Shown: positions 43,815 through 52,185 of the stretch, piece by piece
How the letters are laid out: every line of letters starts with the position of its first letter
Numbering within the stretch: position 1 is the first letter of the stretch
Assembly: GCF_003254465.1 (NCBI RefSeq)
Contig: NZ_QDFI01000024.1
Span: 1-53,707, forward strand
DNA: 53,707 nt
Reading direction: 5' to 3'
DNA from: Meridianimarinicoccus zhengii
GTDB taxonomy: Bacteria; Pseudomonadota; Alphaproteobacteria; Rhodobacterales; Rhodobacteraceae
Program-made: the position numbers and the translations under genes
Notes under the pieces: generated by a model
The model's database searches: none
Seen by the model: the letters and a program-made list of their open reading frames with translations, nothing else
What the model was told of the DNA's origin: nothing

Positions 43815-44972
43815 TCACGCGACCTGTGCGGCTCCGGTGGCGAGCGATTTCTTCTGATCGTAGAAGGGGCGTTCGACCATGTCGGCGCGCACCAGCATAT
43901 TGTCCACGAGCACCTGAACATCGTTGCCGATCACGGCCTGCTCGGCATCGACCATCGCCAGCGCGATGTTCTTCCCGAGCCGCGGAGAATAGACAGCCGA
44001 GGTCACCCTGCCGATGCGCGACGCGTCCTTGAGGATAGGCCAGAAATCCGTATTCGGTCGTTCCAGCGGGTCAATGTCGAGAACGAGGCCGACCTGCTTG
44101 CGGGCCACGCCTTCATCGCGGATCCGGCGCAGCGCCGCCTTGCCGACGAACTCCGCATCCATATCGAGGTTGACCAGACGATCCAGACCAAGCTCGAACG
44201 GATTGGTCTGCGCGTCCATATCCGCATGGTAGGACAGCATCCCTGCCTCGATCCGCCGGATAGTCGAGGTGTGACCGGGTTGAAGGCCATAGGGCGCGCC
44301 GGCGGCCATGACCCTTTCCCACAGCTCATCACCGCGCGTTTCGTCCTGCAGATACAGCTCATAGCCAAGTTCGCTCGACCAGCCGGTGCGCGAAACGACC
44401 AGCGGGATGCCGTCAAGCTCAAGCTCGCGCAGCCAGAAATAGCGAAGGCCCACGATCTCATCGCCGAAGAGCGCCTGCATGATGTAGCGCGACTGCGGCC
44501 CTTGGAGCTGGAGCGGCGAGACGTCGGGTTCGCGGATCGTCACGTCCATGCCTGAATGCACGGCAAAGCCCTGCGCCCAGAGCAGGATGTCGCTGTCCGC
44601 GAGCGACAGCCAAACCTTGTTCTCGGCCAGCCGAAGGGCGATCGGATCGTTCAGGATGCCGCCATCGGCATTGGTGATCAGCACGTACTTGCACTGGCCA
44701 ACCGCCATCGTCGACAGGTCGCGCGGTGTCAGCATCTGGGTGAACCGCATCGCGTCCGGCCCGGTGATCTCGACCTGGCGCTCCACGGCCACGTCACACA
44801 GGATCGCCGCGTTCACGAGGTTCCAGAAATTCTGTTCGGGATCGCCGAAATCTCGCGGGATATACATGTGGTTATAGACGGAGAATCCTTTGGCTCCCCA
44901 CCGCACCGTCGCGTTGAAATAGGGTGACTTCCTGATCTGCGTTCCGAAACCGAAACCTTGCGCTTTCATCAT
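43815..44972 (-). CDS. GcvT-fold aminomethyltransferase family protein, DMSP demethylase (DmdA)-like
   Basis: The 385-residue protein has the glycine-cleavage T-protein fold and resembles DmdA closely in stretches such as VYNHMYIP, CDVAVERQVEITGPDA, QMLTPRDLS, LADSDILLWAQG and EPDVSPLQLQGPQS. These are shared with tetrahydrofolate-dependent DMSP demethylases of marine bacteria. The region after ELELDGIPLVVSRTGWSSEL is conserved too. It differs from typical Roseobacter DmdA at the N-terminus, so it may demethylate another substrate such as a betaine. It stands alone on the minus strand after an IS66-like piece. A DMSP role would be consistent with a marine lineage but is not proved. Confidence 0.78.
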   Translation of the reverse strand: MMKAQGFGFGTQIRKSPYFNATVRWGAKGFSVYNHMYIPRDFGDPEQNFWNLVNAAILCDVAVERQVEITGPDAMRFTQMLTPRDLSTMAVGQCKYVLITNADGGILNDPIALRLAENKVWLSLADSDILLWAQGFAVHSGMDVTIREPDVSPLQLQGPQSRYIMQALFGDEIVGLRYFWLRELELDGIPLVVSRTGWSSELGYELYLQDETRGDELWERVMAAGAPYGLQPGHTSTIRRIEAGMLSYHADMDAQTNPFELGLDRLVNLDMDAEFVGKAALRRIRDEGVARKQVGLVLDIDPLERPNTDFWPILKDASRIGRVTSAVYSPRLGKNIALAMVDAEQAVIGNDVQVLVDNMLVRADMVERPFYDQKKSLATGAAQVA

Positions 44973-45293
44973 TCCGCGGCCCTCCCAAACCGATAGGAAT
45001 TCGCGCTGCTGTCTTGCCTTTTTGGTTCCCGCAATGGCGCGGCAAACTCACTCAAGCATCATGCAACAGACAGGGTGCATCCCCGCCGGGGAGACGCTTG
45101 ACATATCGTCCCCGCTTCAGTCGCGATATAACCGACACCTTGGATGCTGGAACCGTCAGAAGCACGAGACACGTCCGCCGATACCGGTCCACCGTTCAGC
45201 GAGAAGCGCGGATCTTGGGTTAGCGGTTAAGAAGCGTGCAATTTTGCATCTGCAGCTTATTTGGTGCAGCGAGGTCGATTTCAGACGCTCCTC
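44973..45293. other. Intergenic stretch with no recognised gene
   Basis: Upstream of the DmdA-like gene the bases up to 45293 must carry its promoter. Short frames here have no ribosome site or family resemblance. I see nothing else. Confidence 0.4.
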
Positions 45294-45332
45294 GAAAAAG
45301 CGCACACGGAAGACCGGAGCCTTCCGTGTGCG
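45294..45332 (-). terminator. Strong rho-independent terminator on the minus strand
   Basis: CGCACACGGAAG at 45301-45312 pairs perfectly with CTTCCGTGTGCG at 45321-45332 around an 8-base loop. Read on the minus strand it is followed by CTTTTTC (45294-45300). The nearest minus-strand gene upstream ends at 45685, 353 bases away, leaving room for a long 3' UTR or a separate small RNA. The bases 45333-45684 hold no recognised gene. Confidence 0.75.
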
Positions 45333-45684
45333 AAGTCCAGCAGGGAGGCAGTAAAGGTCACGACAACTCAGGCAGTTGCCGTGCCACACGACGCCACGAC
45401 ACTGGGCCGCCGCGCCGATCGGTTGGCCGCGAAAGGCGGTGTCAGAATCCAACTGAAGCACCGGAAGCCTGGGCAAGTCCTCTCGAGCGTCAAGCCTGGC
45501 ACGGGTCATCTGATGCACCTTTGTATTGCGGCATCACGGCGAAAGCTGCGCGGCGGCTCGGGCATTCTTGAGAACGACTCCCGCTCAGGCCCCTGTTCCG
45601 GCAGAGCGGCCTCAGGAACCAGGGGTATCCCTGAAGACCGATCCACCGGATCGCCACGCAACTGCGCTCAAAGCTCGGACAGTG

Positions 45685-46089
45685 TCAGATTTGTGTGTTC
45701 TCGACCGCCTGATTGATGCGGTCGGCCAACTCCGGGTCCTGCTGCGCCGCCTGAAGGAGTGCGTCATACTCTTCCAGAGTGATGTTCGGCGCCTCTTCGA
45801 CCGCCTCCATCATCTCCTGCGCAGCCTCCTGATTGATCTGCTGGCGCTGCTCTTCGGTTTGGGCTGCTTGAAACGGCCCGCTGTAGCTCGCACGGATCTC
45901 CTCGACCTGCACGAGCGCGGCCGCGAAGGCTTCGATTTTCTCGTCATCGAAGGCGGTTGCCTGAGCCAGGACGAGCGGTGTCGGGTCCGATGTCACGTCA
46001 TTGGCGGCAACGGCCGCCGGGAGTGCACCCAGCGCGGCGACCAGTCCGCATCCAGCCAGAATGGTCGTCAATTTGCGCGTCTCGATCAT
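45685..46089 (-). CDS. DUF4168 exported protein 1
   Basis: The 134-residue protein has a signal peptide (TILAGCGLVAALGALPAAVA) and a helical DUF4168 domain: FDDEKIEAFAAALVQVEEI and ITLEEYDALLQAAQQDPELA. It is predicted periplasmic. GAGGA precedes the ATG. It is divergent from the ECF sigma gene, and a matching ECF-type promoter lies 64 bases upstream at 46154-46179. A paralogue lies at 48052. The domain has no known biochemical role. Confidence 0.9.
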   Translation of the reverse strand: MIETRKLTTILAGCGLVAALGALPAAVAANDVTSDPTPLVLAQATAFDDEKIEAFAAALVQVEEIRASYSGPFQAAQTEEQRQQINQEAAQEMMEAVEEAPNITLEEYDALLQAAQQDPELADRINQAVENTQI

Positions 46090-46153
46090 GGTCGTTCATC
46101 CTCGTTTGTTACAGCAGCCACTGCGCGACGGGTTGCGCTTGGCCTGAAGACAG

Positions 46154-46179
46154 GACAGTCCCTGATGCTCTGGGGTTCC
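46154..46179 (-). promoter_or_regulatory. ECF-type promoter for DUF4168 gene 1
   Basis: On the minus strand GGAAC (46175-46179) and TGTC (46154-46157) are separated by exactly 17 bases. The same elements and spacing occur before the sigma gene and, with one change, before the second DUF4168 gene. The -10 lies about 65 bases before the ATG. Confidence 0.6.
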
Positions 46180-46215
46180 ACGGTCCGGGAGTTTTTTGAA
46201 CCTGACGCCCTAGGC

Positions 46216-46241
46216 GGAACTTTTTCGGACCTGGGCCTGTC
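46216..46241 (+). promoter_or_regulatory. ECF-type promoter for the sigma factor gene (autoregulation)
   Basis: GGAAC (46216-46220), a 17-base spacer containing TTTTTCGGACC, then TGTC (46238-46241). It points at the sigma gene whose ATG is 34 bases further. GGAAC/GTC are common -35/-10 marks of ECF sigma factors. Confidence 0.65.
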
Positions 46242-46274
46242 ACTTCTGTGGCGAGGGCGACGACGGGAGCGAAA

Positions 46275-46778
46275 ATGCAGGAAACGAAATGGCTGATCGC
46301 GCGGGAAATCCCTCGATTGCGCCGCTACGCACTTGCACTGACACGCGATCCCGTCGCGGCCGATGACCTTGTCCAGGACACGCTGGAGCGCGCGATCCGG
46401 AAGCGGCACCTGTGGAAGCGCCATGGCACCATTCGTGGCTGGATGTACCAGATTTTGTATCGGACGTTCCTCAACCAGAGCACGCGCCGCAGGCGCCGAG
46501 CCCTCGAAGTTGATATCGACGATGCGCCGGAGCCGATTGCGCCGGGGTCGCCGGAGGCCGGCCTCGTTCGCCGGGACATCGTCGACGCCTTGTGTGATCT
46601 CCCCACCGAGCAACGCGCGGCAATCGCGCTGACAGCGATCGAGGGCCTGTCCTACGATGAGGCAGCGGCGGCGCTCGACATCCCTCTGGGCACATTACGT
46701 TCGCGGCTGTCGCGCGGAAGAGAGCGTCTCCGTGCAAACTTCGACGCGACAGAGCTCTGTCTACGGCAGGTGAAGTGA
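46275..46778 (+). CDS. ECF-family RNA polymerase sigma factor
   Basis: The ATG at 46275 with GGGAG upstream gives 167 residues; a GTG at 46248 would start inside the promoter region and is rejected. Region 2 is LTRDPVAADDLVQDTLERAI and region 4 is SYDEAAAALDIPLGTLRSRL with the helix-turn-helix. Sigma-3 is absent, as in all ECF factors. It directs transcription of an envelope-stress-like regulon, here probably its own operon and the two DUF4168 genes. The anti-sigma gene begins one base after its stop. Confidence 0.92.
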   Translation: MQETKWLIAREIPRLRRYALALTRDPVAADDLVQDTLERAIRKRHLWKRHGTIRGWMYQILYRTFLNQSTRRRRRALEVDIDDAPEPIAPGSPEAGLVRRDIVDALCDLPTEQRAAIALTAIEGLSYDEAAAALDIPLGTLRSRLSRGRERLRANFDATELCLRQVK

Positions 46779-46779
46779 A

Positions 46780-47694
46780 ATGACCGAACGCCTTGAAATC
46801 GACGAACTGGACCTTCTCGCGCTCGCCGACGGAGTGTTCGACGATGACCCCGCACGCAAGGCGGAGCTGGAATCTGCAGTCGCGGACAGTCCGCGTGCTG
46901 CGGCCCAGCTCGCAGACTACCGCGCCCAAACGGCAGCGCTTCGCGCCGCCTATGCCGGCGTCCTCGCCGAGCCGGTCCCGGAAAGGCATTATGCTGCTCT
47001 GGACGGCGCGGACAAAGGGCGGGCGCGACCCATGATGCGACGCGCTGCAGCCGGACTGTTGATCGTTGCGGCGGGCATGGGCGGCTGGCTGATCGGGAAT
47101 GGCGATGACGATCCCATCCGGCAAGCCCTGCTTGACGAAAGCTATCGCCAGTTCCAGCTGCACGGCTCCAACGAGGCAAACGCAGCTTCCACCGTTGCCG
47201 CAGGGTCTGCCATCAACTGGGCCGACGAGGGTGTGGCCATGCGCCTGTCGGCGCCCGATCTTTCGTCCCAGGGGTTCACGATCGTCGAGAAACGCGGCGT
47301 ACGGATCGGCAAGGACCAGATTGTTGCGCTCAAGTACATGTCGCAGGACGGTCGCGCGTTCAGCCTCTTTCTCACACCGCGATGGGCGAACCGGCCCGGG
47401 CCGATCGTCGAACAGGAACGCGACGGTGTGGCGCTGGCCTATTGGCACGACGGGCCGCTGGCCTCCTCCATCGCGACGACGCTGCCACAGGATCAGGCTC
47501 GCCATCTCGCCCGGACGGTGCGCGATGCGATGCGCGAAGATGCTGCAACGCCTCCCGCAATTCTTGAGCCGGACCCACGGCTCTTGCGCAACCCGGCAGC
47601 GGGCGTCATGGCCGACACGCTCGGATCACAGCCAGGACCTGGGGCGTCCGCACCCGGCGAAGGGCCTCAACCAGCCTCCGTTACGCCGAATTGA
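46780..47694 (+). CDS. Membrane-anchored anti-sigma factor
   Basis: The 304-residue protein has an acidic, helical N-terminal domain (DELDLLALADGVFDDDPAR) of the cytoplasmic sigma-binding kind, one membrane segment near residues 87-105 (RRAAAGLLIVAAGMGGWLIG), and a C-terminal domain in the periplasm that ends in a proline/glycine-rich tail. No HXXXCXXC zinc motif is present, so it is not a ZAS-type anti-sigma. Gene order directly after the sigma factor is typical. The periplasmic domain is unknown to me and would be the sensor. Confidence 0.88.
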   Translation: MTERLEIDELDLLALADGVFDDDPARKAELESAVADSPRAAAQLADYRAQTAALRAAYAGVLAEPVPERHYAALDGADKGRARPMMRRAAAGLLIVAAGMGGWLIGNGDDDPIRQALLDESYRQFQLHGSNEANAASTVAAGSAINWADEGVAMRLSAPDLSSQGFTIVEKRGVRIGKDQIVALKYMSQDGRAFSLFLTPRWANRPGPIVEQERDGVALAYWHDGPLASSIATTLPQDQARHLARTVRDAMREDAATPPAILEPDPRLLRNPAAGVMADTLGSQPGPGASAPGEGPQPASVTPN

Positions 47695-47965
47695 GCGGTC
47701 TGGCGAAATACGGCCTGACCAGGAATTCGGGTTGTCGGGCATCTTGCCGGCCGCGCACTGATGCGCATGACGTGCAGCGGCCAGAGACACCCCGCATCCT
47801 TTGATGGAGGCGATCCGGGTCAGTCTCCGCAGCAAGATCTCGGCCGATCAGCCGGTTCTATACGGAACTCCGCAACTCTTGGGTCGTGGCGGTTCACGTG
47901 ACAGCCGCTCGGCACGAAACTCTCATGAGCACTCTACCGCGCCCCGCTACTTTTTCGGCGTTGAC

Positions 47966-47991
47966 GCAACCTTCCGGACCGAACGCCTGTC
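47966..47991 (+). promoter_or_regulatory. ECF-type promoter for DUF4168 gene 2
   Basis: GCAAC (47966-47970), 17 bases, TGTC (47988-47991). The spacer shares CGGACC and the run GCC before TGTC with the sigma-gene promoter. The rest of 47695-48051 carries no gene. The -10 ends 60 bases before the ATG, close to the 64 at the other DUF4168 gene. Confidence 0.55.
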
Positions 47992-48051
47992 TCTTAGGCA
48001 GGGCGTTGTGGCCACCAGACGCCCGGCGGCTGGAACGAGGAGACCGAAATC

Positions 48052-48456
48052 ATGACAGACATCCCAATGGCAAAGACGTTTCTCGCGGCGTTTGGACTTG
48101 CCGTCTTCGGTGGTGCCTTGCCCATGGTCGCACTTGCGAACGACGCGACGTTCGGCAGCGCCCCGTTGGTACTGGCACAAGCCCCGTCCTTCGACGAGGA
48201 CAAGATCGAAGCCTTCGCAATGGCAGAGGCCAAGATTCAAAAAATTCGGTCCGCCTACGCCCCGGAACTCGAGACCGCCGAGAGCAAACTGGAGCAAATC
48301 GAGATCCGACGGCAGGCGGGCACCGAGATGGTGACAGCTGTCAGCCAGACCCCCGGGATCACGCTCGAGGAATACAATGCAATCGTCGACACCGCGGCGG
48401 CCGACCCGGTCCTGGCTGCGCGGGTCGACGAAGCGCTGGCCGAGCGGACGGAGTAA
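48052..48456 (+). CDS. DUF4168 exported protein 2
   Basis: The 134-residue protein has a signal peptide (KTFLAAFGLAVFGGALPMVALA) and a DUF4168 domain: FDEDKIEAFAMAEAKIQKI and ITLEEYNAIVDTAAADPVL. It matches the protein at 45685 in length and at many positions, so the pair arose by duplication. GAGGAGA precedes the ATG at 48052; a later ATG at 48067 is less likely. A PRC-barrel gene follows after 45 bases. Confidence 0.9.
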   Translation: MTDIPMAKTFLAAFGLAVFGGALPMVALANDATFGSAPLVLAQAPSFDEDKIEAFAMAEAKIQKIRSAYAPELETAESKLEQIEIRRQAGTEMVTAVSQTPGITLEEYNAIVDTAAADPVLAARVDEALAERTE

Positions 48457-48501
48457 ACGTCCGAAAGACAGCCGGCGCAGCAAAGAGAAAGGCGGAAACA
48501 C

Positions 48502-48987
48502 ATGGTTACCAATCTTGACCCTCGAGTGTGTCGCAGCGTGATGGCGTTCGCCATTGTCTTGTCGCCGTCATTTGTCGGCGCACAGGAGACCGCTCTGCCC
48601 ACCATCCCAAGCGATACGGTCATCGTCGAGCAGGCCCCGGAAACGACCCTGGCAGACGATCTCATCGGCCTGCCGGTCACCGGCCAGCAAGAGAAAAGGA
48701 TCGGCACCGTCGCTACGCTGCTCTTCGACGCCGACCATGAGATTGCCGGGGTCGTTATCGAACTCAGCGGCTTTCTCGGCTTTGGCTCCAAGCAGGTGGC
48801 CCTTTCCCGCGATGCCGTCGAGTTCCGCGAAGAGGAAGGACGGCCGGTCGTCGCCCTTGTCGATCTGACGGCCGCCCAGCTTGAAATCGCACCAGACTTC
48901 CTCAACCGCGACGCGCTCGAGTTCCAGCAGCAACAACAGCAGTCGCAACAGGAGCGTCAGCTTCAATTGGAGCCGGGGCAGCAATAA
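48502..48987 (+). CDS. Exported PRC-barrel domain protein
   Basis: The 161-residue protein has a signal peptide (SVMAFAIVLSPSFVGAQ), then a PRC-barrel domain from about residue 50 (DLIGLPVTGQQEKRIGTVAT and DADHEIAGVVIELSGFLGFG) and a glutamine-rich C-terminal tail (QQQQQQSQQERQ). PRC-barrel proteins are often involved in surface or RNA-related functions, and exported ones appear in stress operons. It follows DUF4168 gene 2 and probably shares its promoter. Confidence 0.85.
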   Translation: MVTNLDPRVCRSVMAFAIVLSPSFVGAQETALPTIPSDTVIVEQAPETTLADDLIGLPVTGQQEKRIGTVATLLFDADHEIAGVVIELSGFLGFGSKQVALSRDAVEFREEEGRPVVALVDLTAAQLEIAPDFLNRDALEFQQQQQQSQQERQLQLEPGQQ

Positions 48988-49611
48988 GGTCGGAGGGCCG
49001 CCTTCGTTCTGGCCGACACTGGCCGCGCCGGTTCAGCACTTCAGGCGCAATTTTCGCGGTCTGGATTACCAGCGTTGGCCGCGGCAGCGCTTGCCCCATC
49101 CTAGCTCCCACCTGTTTTTCACGTGGGCTTGCAAGACGAGCATGCCACAGGACCGCCGCGCGAGGTGGTGCTTGCAGCCTGTACTGACGCCGGCGCGGCG
49201 AGGCAGCTCTCGCCCATGCGGCTGACATACCTTGATGCGGCCGGCTCGATTTTCCGCTCGCCCACCTGTCCGGTGCTGCTTCATGGTTTCACCAGATCCG
49301 CGGTTCATGGATCGCGCAGCGGTTTCGAAGCGCCCAGTAGCGCCGCGGGCGCTCGACCAATTGTGGCTTTGGCAATTCGCCCTGGCGTCAGCGGCGGAAA
49401 TCGCGACCTGGTCGCCGTCTGCAATCAACCTTCTTCAGCCGCGCGCGTCGCTGAAAGACGCGCCGGGACCAATGGAACCCATTGCCTTGATAAGCCCCAA
49501 TCGACACGGGATTGGCGTTTTGCCGCCATGCGCCGCCTTTGGTCAGTGTCACCTACCTGTCATGTGGGCTTGTTAGGCGGGTCGGGTTCGTGCTCGAAAG
49601 GAGACAAGACG
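48988..49611. other. 624-base stretch without recognisable gene
   Basis: No frame resembles a known family. It precedes the phosphonate-type transporter and must carry its promoter. A CCCAC/GTGGG inverted repeat around 49105-49130 with a run of T between the arms is visible but not clearly a terminator. Confidence 0.4.
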
Positions 49612-50496
49612 ATGACGAAATTTCACGGTCTGGCCCTGTCCGCGGCGACCGCAGCTCTGCTTGCCGGTCCCGTTGCCGCACAATCCACACCCGCCGATGT
49701 CTGCCCCAATCCGCTGAAGATGGCCGATACCGGCATCTAGGGCATGACCACGCTGACCGAGGCCTTCGCGCCCTTCGCCGAAACCTTCGAAGAAATCTCC
49801 GGCGTGGCGCTCGAACTTTACTCGCTGTCCAACCGGACCGCAGCGGGCAACGCGCTGCAATACGACGAGGTCGATCTGGTGTTCGCCGGGCCGTCGGAAT
49901 TCGTGCTGTTCCAGCAACTGGCGGAAATGGACATCCTGTTCTCCATCGTGCGCCCGAACTACGGCTCCAGCTTCGTGGTCAAGGCGGACAGCGACATCGA
50001 GACGCTCGCGGAACTCGAAGGTCGCCGCGTGGCACTGAAGGATGCAGGCTCGACCTCGGGCCATATCTTCCCGTCGATGATGCTGGCCGAGGCCGGGCTC
50101 GATCTCGAACGCGATCTGGAAATCATCATGGCCGGCGATGCGCGTATCCAGGTGCTGATCAACGGCGATGTCGATGCCATGGGCGGCGGCAACAAGGACT
50201 GGGACGCCGTGCGCGAACAGGACCCCGACACCGAATACCGTCTGCTCGCCCAGACCGACACGCTGCCCGGCGATCCGGTCGTCATGCGCGCGTCGCTGCC
50301 GCAAGACTGCCGCGACGCCCTGCGCGCTACGCTCAGCGCGCATACCGACACCCTGTGGTCGGCGCTGATCGAAACGGATCGCAACGAGGACAAGTTCCTT
50401 GAGCGCGACGCATACATGTCCTTCGAAACCGACCCCGCCATCTATGACATGGTGCGCGACGCCTATGAGGCCGCGGGTATCGAACTCGGCAGCTGA
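49612..50496 (+). pseudogene. phnD: PhnD-type phosphonate/phosphite ABC substrate-binding protein, interrupted by in-frame TAG
   Basis: From the ATG at 49612 (AAAGGAGA upstream) the frame encodes a signal peptide (GLALSAATAALLAGPVAAQ) and PNPLKMADTGI, then TAG at 49738-49740, and continues in the same frame with TEAFAPFAETFEEISG to 50496. Together the two parts would make about 294 residues, the full PhnD length. The TAG probably replaced a GAG or similar codon. The downstream piece could restart at ATG 49744 but would lack the signal peptide, so the protein would stay in the cytoplasm. The ATPase and permease following look intact. A sequencing error or readthrough cannot be excluded. Confidence 0.85.
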
Positions 50497-50519
50497 TCCG
50501 GCACCGGCACACGCAACAC

Positions 50520-50553
50520 GGGCCGCCCCGCCGGATTGCAGGCGGGGCGGCCC
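50520..50553 (+). other. Strong stem-loop between phnD-like and phnC-like genes
   Basis: GGGCCGCCCCGCC at 50520-50532 pairs perfectly with GGCGGGGCGGCCC at 50541-50553 around an 8-base loop. The following ATTCGATTT is only weakly T-rich. It probably makes the binding protein more abundant than the rest of the operon, or partly terminates. Confidence 0.7.
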
Positions 50554-50577
50554 ATTCGATTTGGAAGGACAGACCGC

Positions 50578-51378
50578 ATGACCGCGACCGCCCCGGTTCT
50601 CGATGTCAGCGACCTGCATGTCAGCTACGGCGATCTCGCGATCCTGCGCGGCGTGACATTCTCCGTCGGGCGCGGCGAAGGGGTTGTGCTGCTGGGGGCG
50701 AATGGCAGCGGCAAATCCACCTTGATGCGAGCCATCAACGGGCTTGCCCCGGCCACGTCGGGACAGGTCACGCTTGACGGGACCCCAATCATCGGGGCGC
50801 GCCGCGCGACCCTGCGCAAGGCCCGCCGCCAGATGGGCTATGTGTTTCAGCAGTTCAACCTCGTGCCGCAGTTGAGCGCCTTTCAGAACGTGCTCTTCGG
50901 CGTGATGGGGCAGCGGCCCCTCGGGATCCTCAACTGCATCAACGCGGTCGCGCGCAGCGAAGATCGGGCGCGCGCGCTCGATTGTCTCGACCGCGTTGGA
51001 CTCGCCGACCGCGCGGAGCATCGGCCGACGGAACTGTCCGGCGGCCAGCAGCAACGGGTCGCCATCGCGCGCATGCTGATGCAGCAACCGACCATGGTGG
51101 TGGCCGACGAGCCGATCGCGAGCCTCGATCCCAAGGCGGGGCGCGAGGTGCTGGACCTGTTGTGGCGGATCGTCGACGACGAAGGGCTGAGCATGCTCTG
51201 TTCGCTGCACCAGCTTGACCTCGCCCGGGAATACGGGGATCGCGTCATCGGGCTGAAGGCCGGCACCGTCCTGATCGACGACGCGACGGGCAGCATCGAT
51301 CCGGCGCGCCTCGACGGGCTCTACGAGGGCGCGACCCGGCCCGAAGATGCCACCGGCGCCAAGATCGCCGCAGCCTGA
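50578..51378 (+). CDS. phnC: PhnC-type phosphonate ABC transporter ATPase
   Basis: The ATG at 50578 follows GGAAGGACAG. The 266-residue ATPase has Walker A GANGSGKST at 40-48, Q-loop VFQQFN, signature LSGGQQQR, Walker B MVVADEPIASLD and the H-loop CSLHQLD. The Q-loop region and GRPLGILNCINAV-type stretch match the phosphonate/phosphite branch. It powers uptake by the PhnE permease. Confidence 0.92.
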   Translation: MTATAPVLDVSDLHVSYGDLAILRGVTFSVGRGEGVVLLGANGSGKSTLMRAINGLAPATSGQVTLDGTPIIGARRATLRKARRQMGYVFQQFNLVPQLSAFQNVLFGVMGQRPLGILNCINAVARSEDRARALDCLDRVGLADRAEHRPTELSGGQQQRVAIARMLMQQPTMVVADEPIASLDPKAGREVLDLLWRIVDDEGLSMLCSLHQLDLAREYGDRVIGLKAGTVLIDDATGSIDPARLDGLYEGATRPEDATGAKIAAA

Positions 51379-51393
51379 GGCCAGCGAGACACC

Positions 51394-52185
51394 ATGTCCG
51401 ACCAGACCCCGACCATCCCCCGGTTCCGCAGTCCATCGCCGGTGGCGTGGATCATCGCAGTGGCTTTTCTCGCCTTCTTCCTGCAGGGGCTCTGGGCGGC
51501 CGACATGTCGCTGGATCGGTTGCAGCGCGGCGCGCTGAACCTCGCGCGGTTTCTCGGCCAGGCGATGCCGCCCGATTTCAGCAACTGGTACGGCATCGCC
51601 GACGCCATGTGGGAAACGCTGAACATCGCCATCGTAGGCGTCACCTTCGGCTGCCTGTTCTCGATCCCGCTCGCGATCCTCGCGGCCAGCAACACCAGCC
51701 CCAACAGGGTGGTGCGCACCGTCGCACGCCTCGTGATCGCGGTATCGCGCACCATTCCAGACCTGATCTGGGCACTGATCTTCGTCGTCGCGGTCGGCCT
51801 CGGCCCGCTTGCCGGGATATTGGCGATCATCATGGACACCATCGGCTTTGCCGCGCGCTTCTATTCCGAACGCTTCGAAGAGGTCCAGAAGGGACCTTCG
51901 GAGGCGCTGACATCGACCGGGGCGGGCCGGCTTTCGGTCATCATGGGCGCGATCTTGCCCGAGAGCTTCGCGTCGATGACGGCGACATCGCTTTTCAGCG
52001 TCGAAAAGGCGATCCGTTCGGCTGTGACGCTCGGCCTCGTCGGGGCTGGCGGGATCGGGGTCGAACTGTCGACGGCGATGCGGCTTTTCCGTTATGACGA
52101 TGCCGCGGCGATCATCCTCGTCGTGCTGGTTGCGGTCATCGGGTTCGAACAGTTGTCATCCTCGATCCGCAAGCGTGTCATCTGA
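51394..52185 (+). CDS. phnE: PhnE-type phosphonate ABC transporter permease
   Basis: The 263-residue permease has six membrane segments and the PhnE-family stretch MWETLNIAIVGVTFGCLFSIPLA. The conserved SRTIPDLIWALIFVVAVG, the EAA-like loop EALTSTGAGRLSVIMGAILP and GAGGIGVEL near the end match phosphonate permeases. It starts 15 bases after the ATPase stop. It completes a PhnDCE transporter except for the broken PhnD. Confidence 0.92.
   Translation: MSDQTPTIPRFRSPSPVAWIIAVAFLAFFLQGLWAADMSLDRLQRGALNLARFLGQAMPPDFSNWYGIADAMWETLNIAIVGVTFGCLFSIPLAILAASNTSPNRVVRTVARLVIAVSRTIPDLIWALIFVVAVGLGPLAGILAIIMDTIGFAARFYSERFEEVQKGPSEALTSTGAGRLSVIMGAILPESFASMTATSLFSVEKAIRSAVTLGLVGAGGIGVELSTAMRLFRYDDAAAIILVVLVAVIGFEQLSSSIRKRVI

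Noticed and set aside
46216-46241. EcfG-type general stress promoter
   Set aside because: The -35 GGAAC fits, but the EcfG -10 CGTT is absent; the shared TGTC suggests a promoter of the local ECF factor instead.
48988-49611. CCCAC/GTGGG repeat with a T-run as a terminator for the PRC-barrel gene
   Set aside because: The arms are short, the T-run lies in the loop rather than after the stem, and it is more than 100 bases after the stop.
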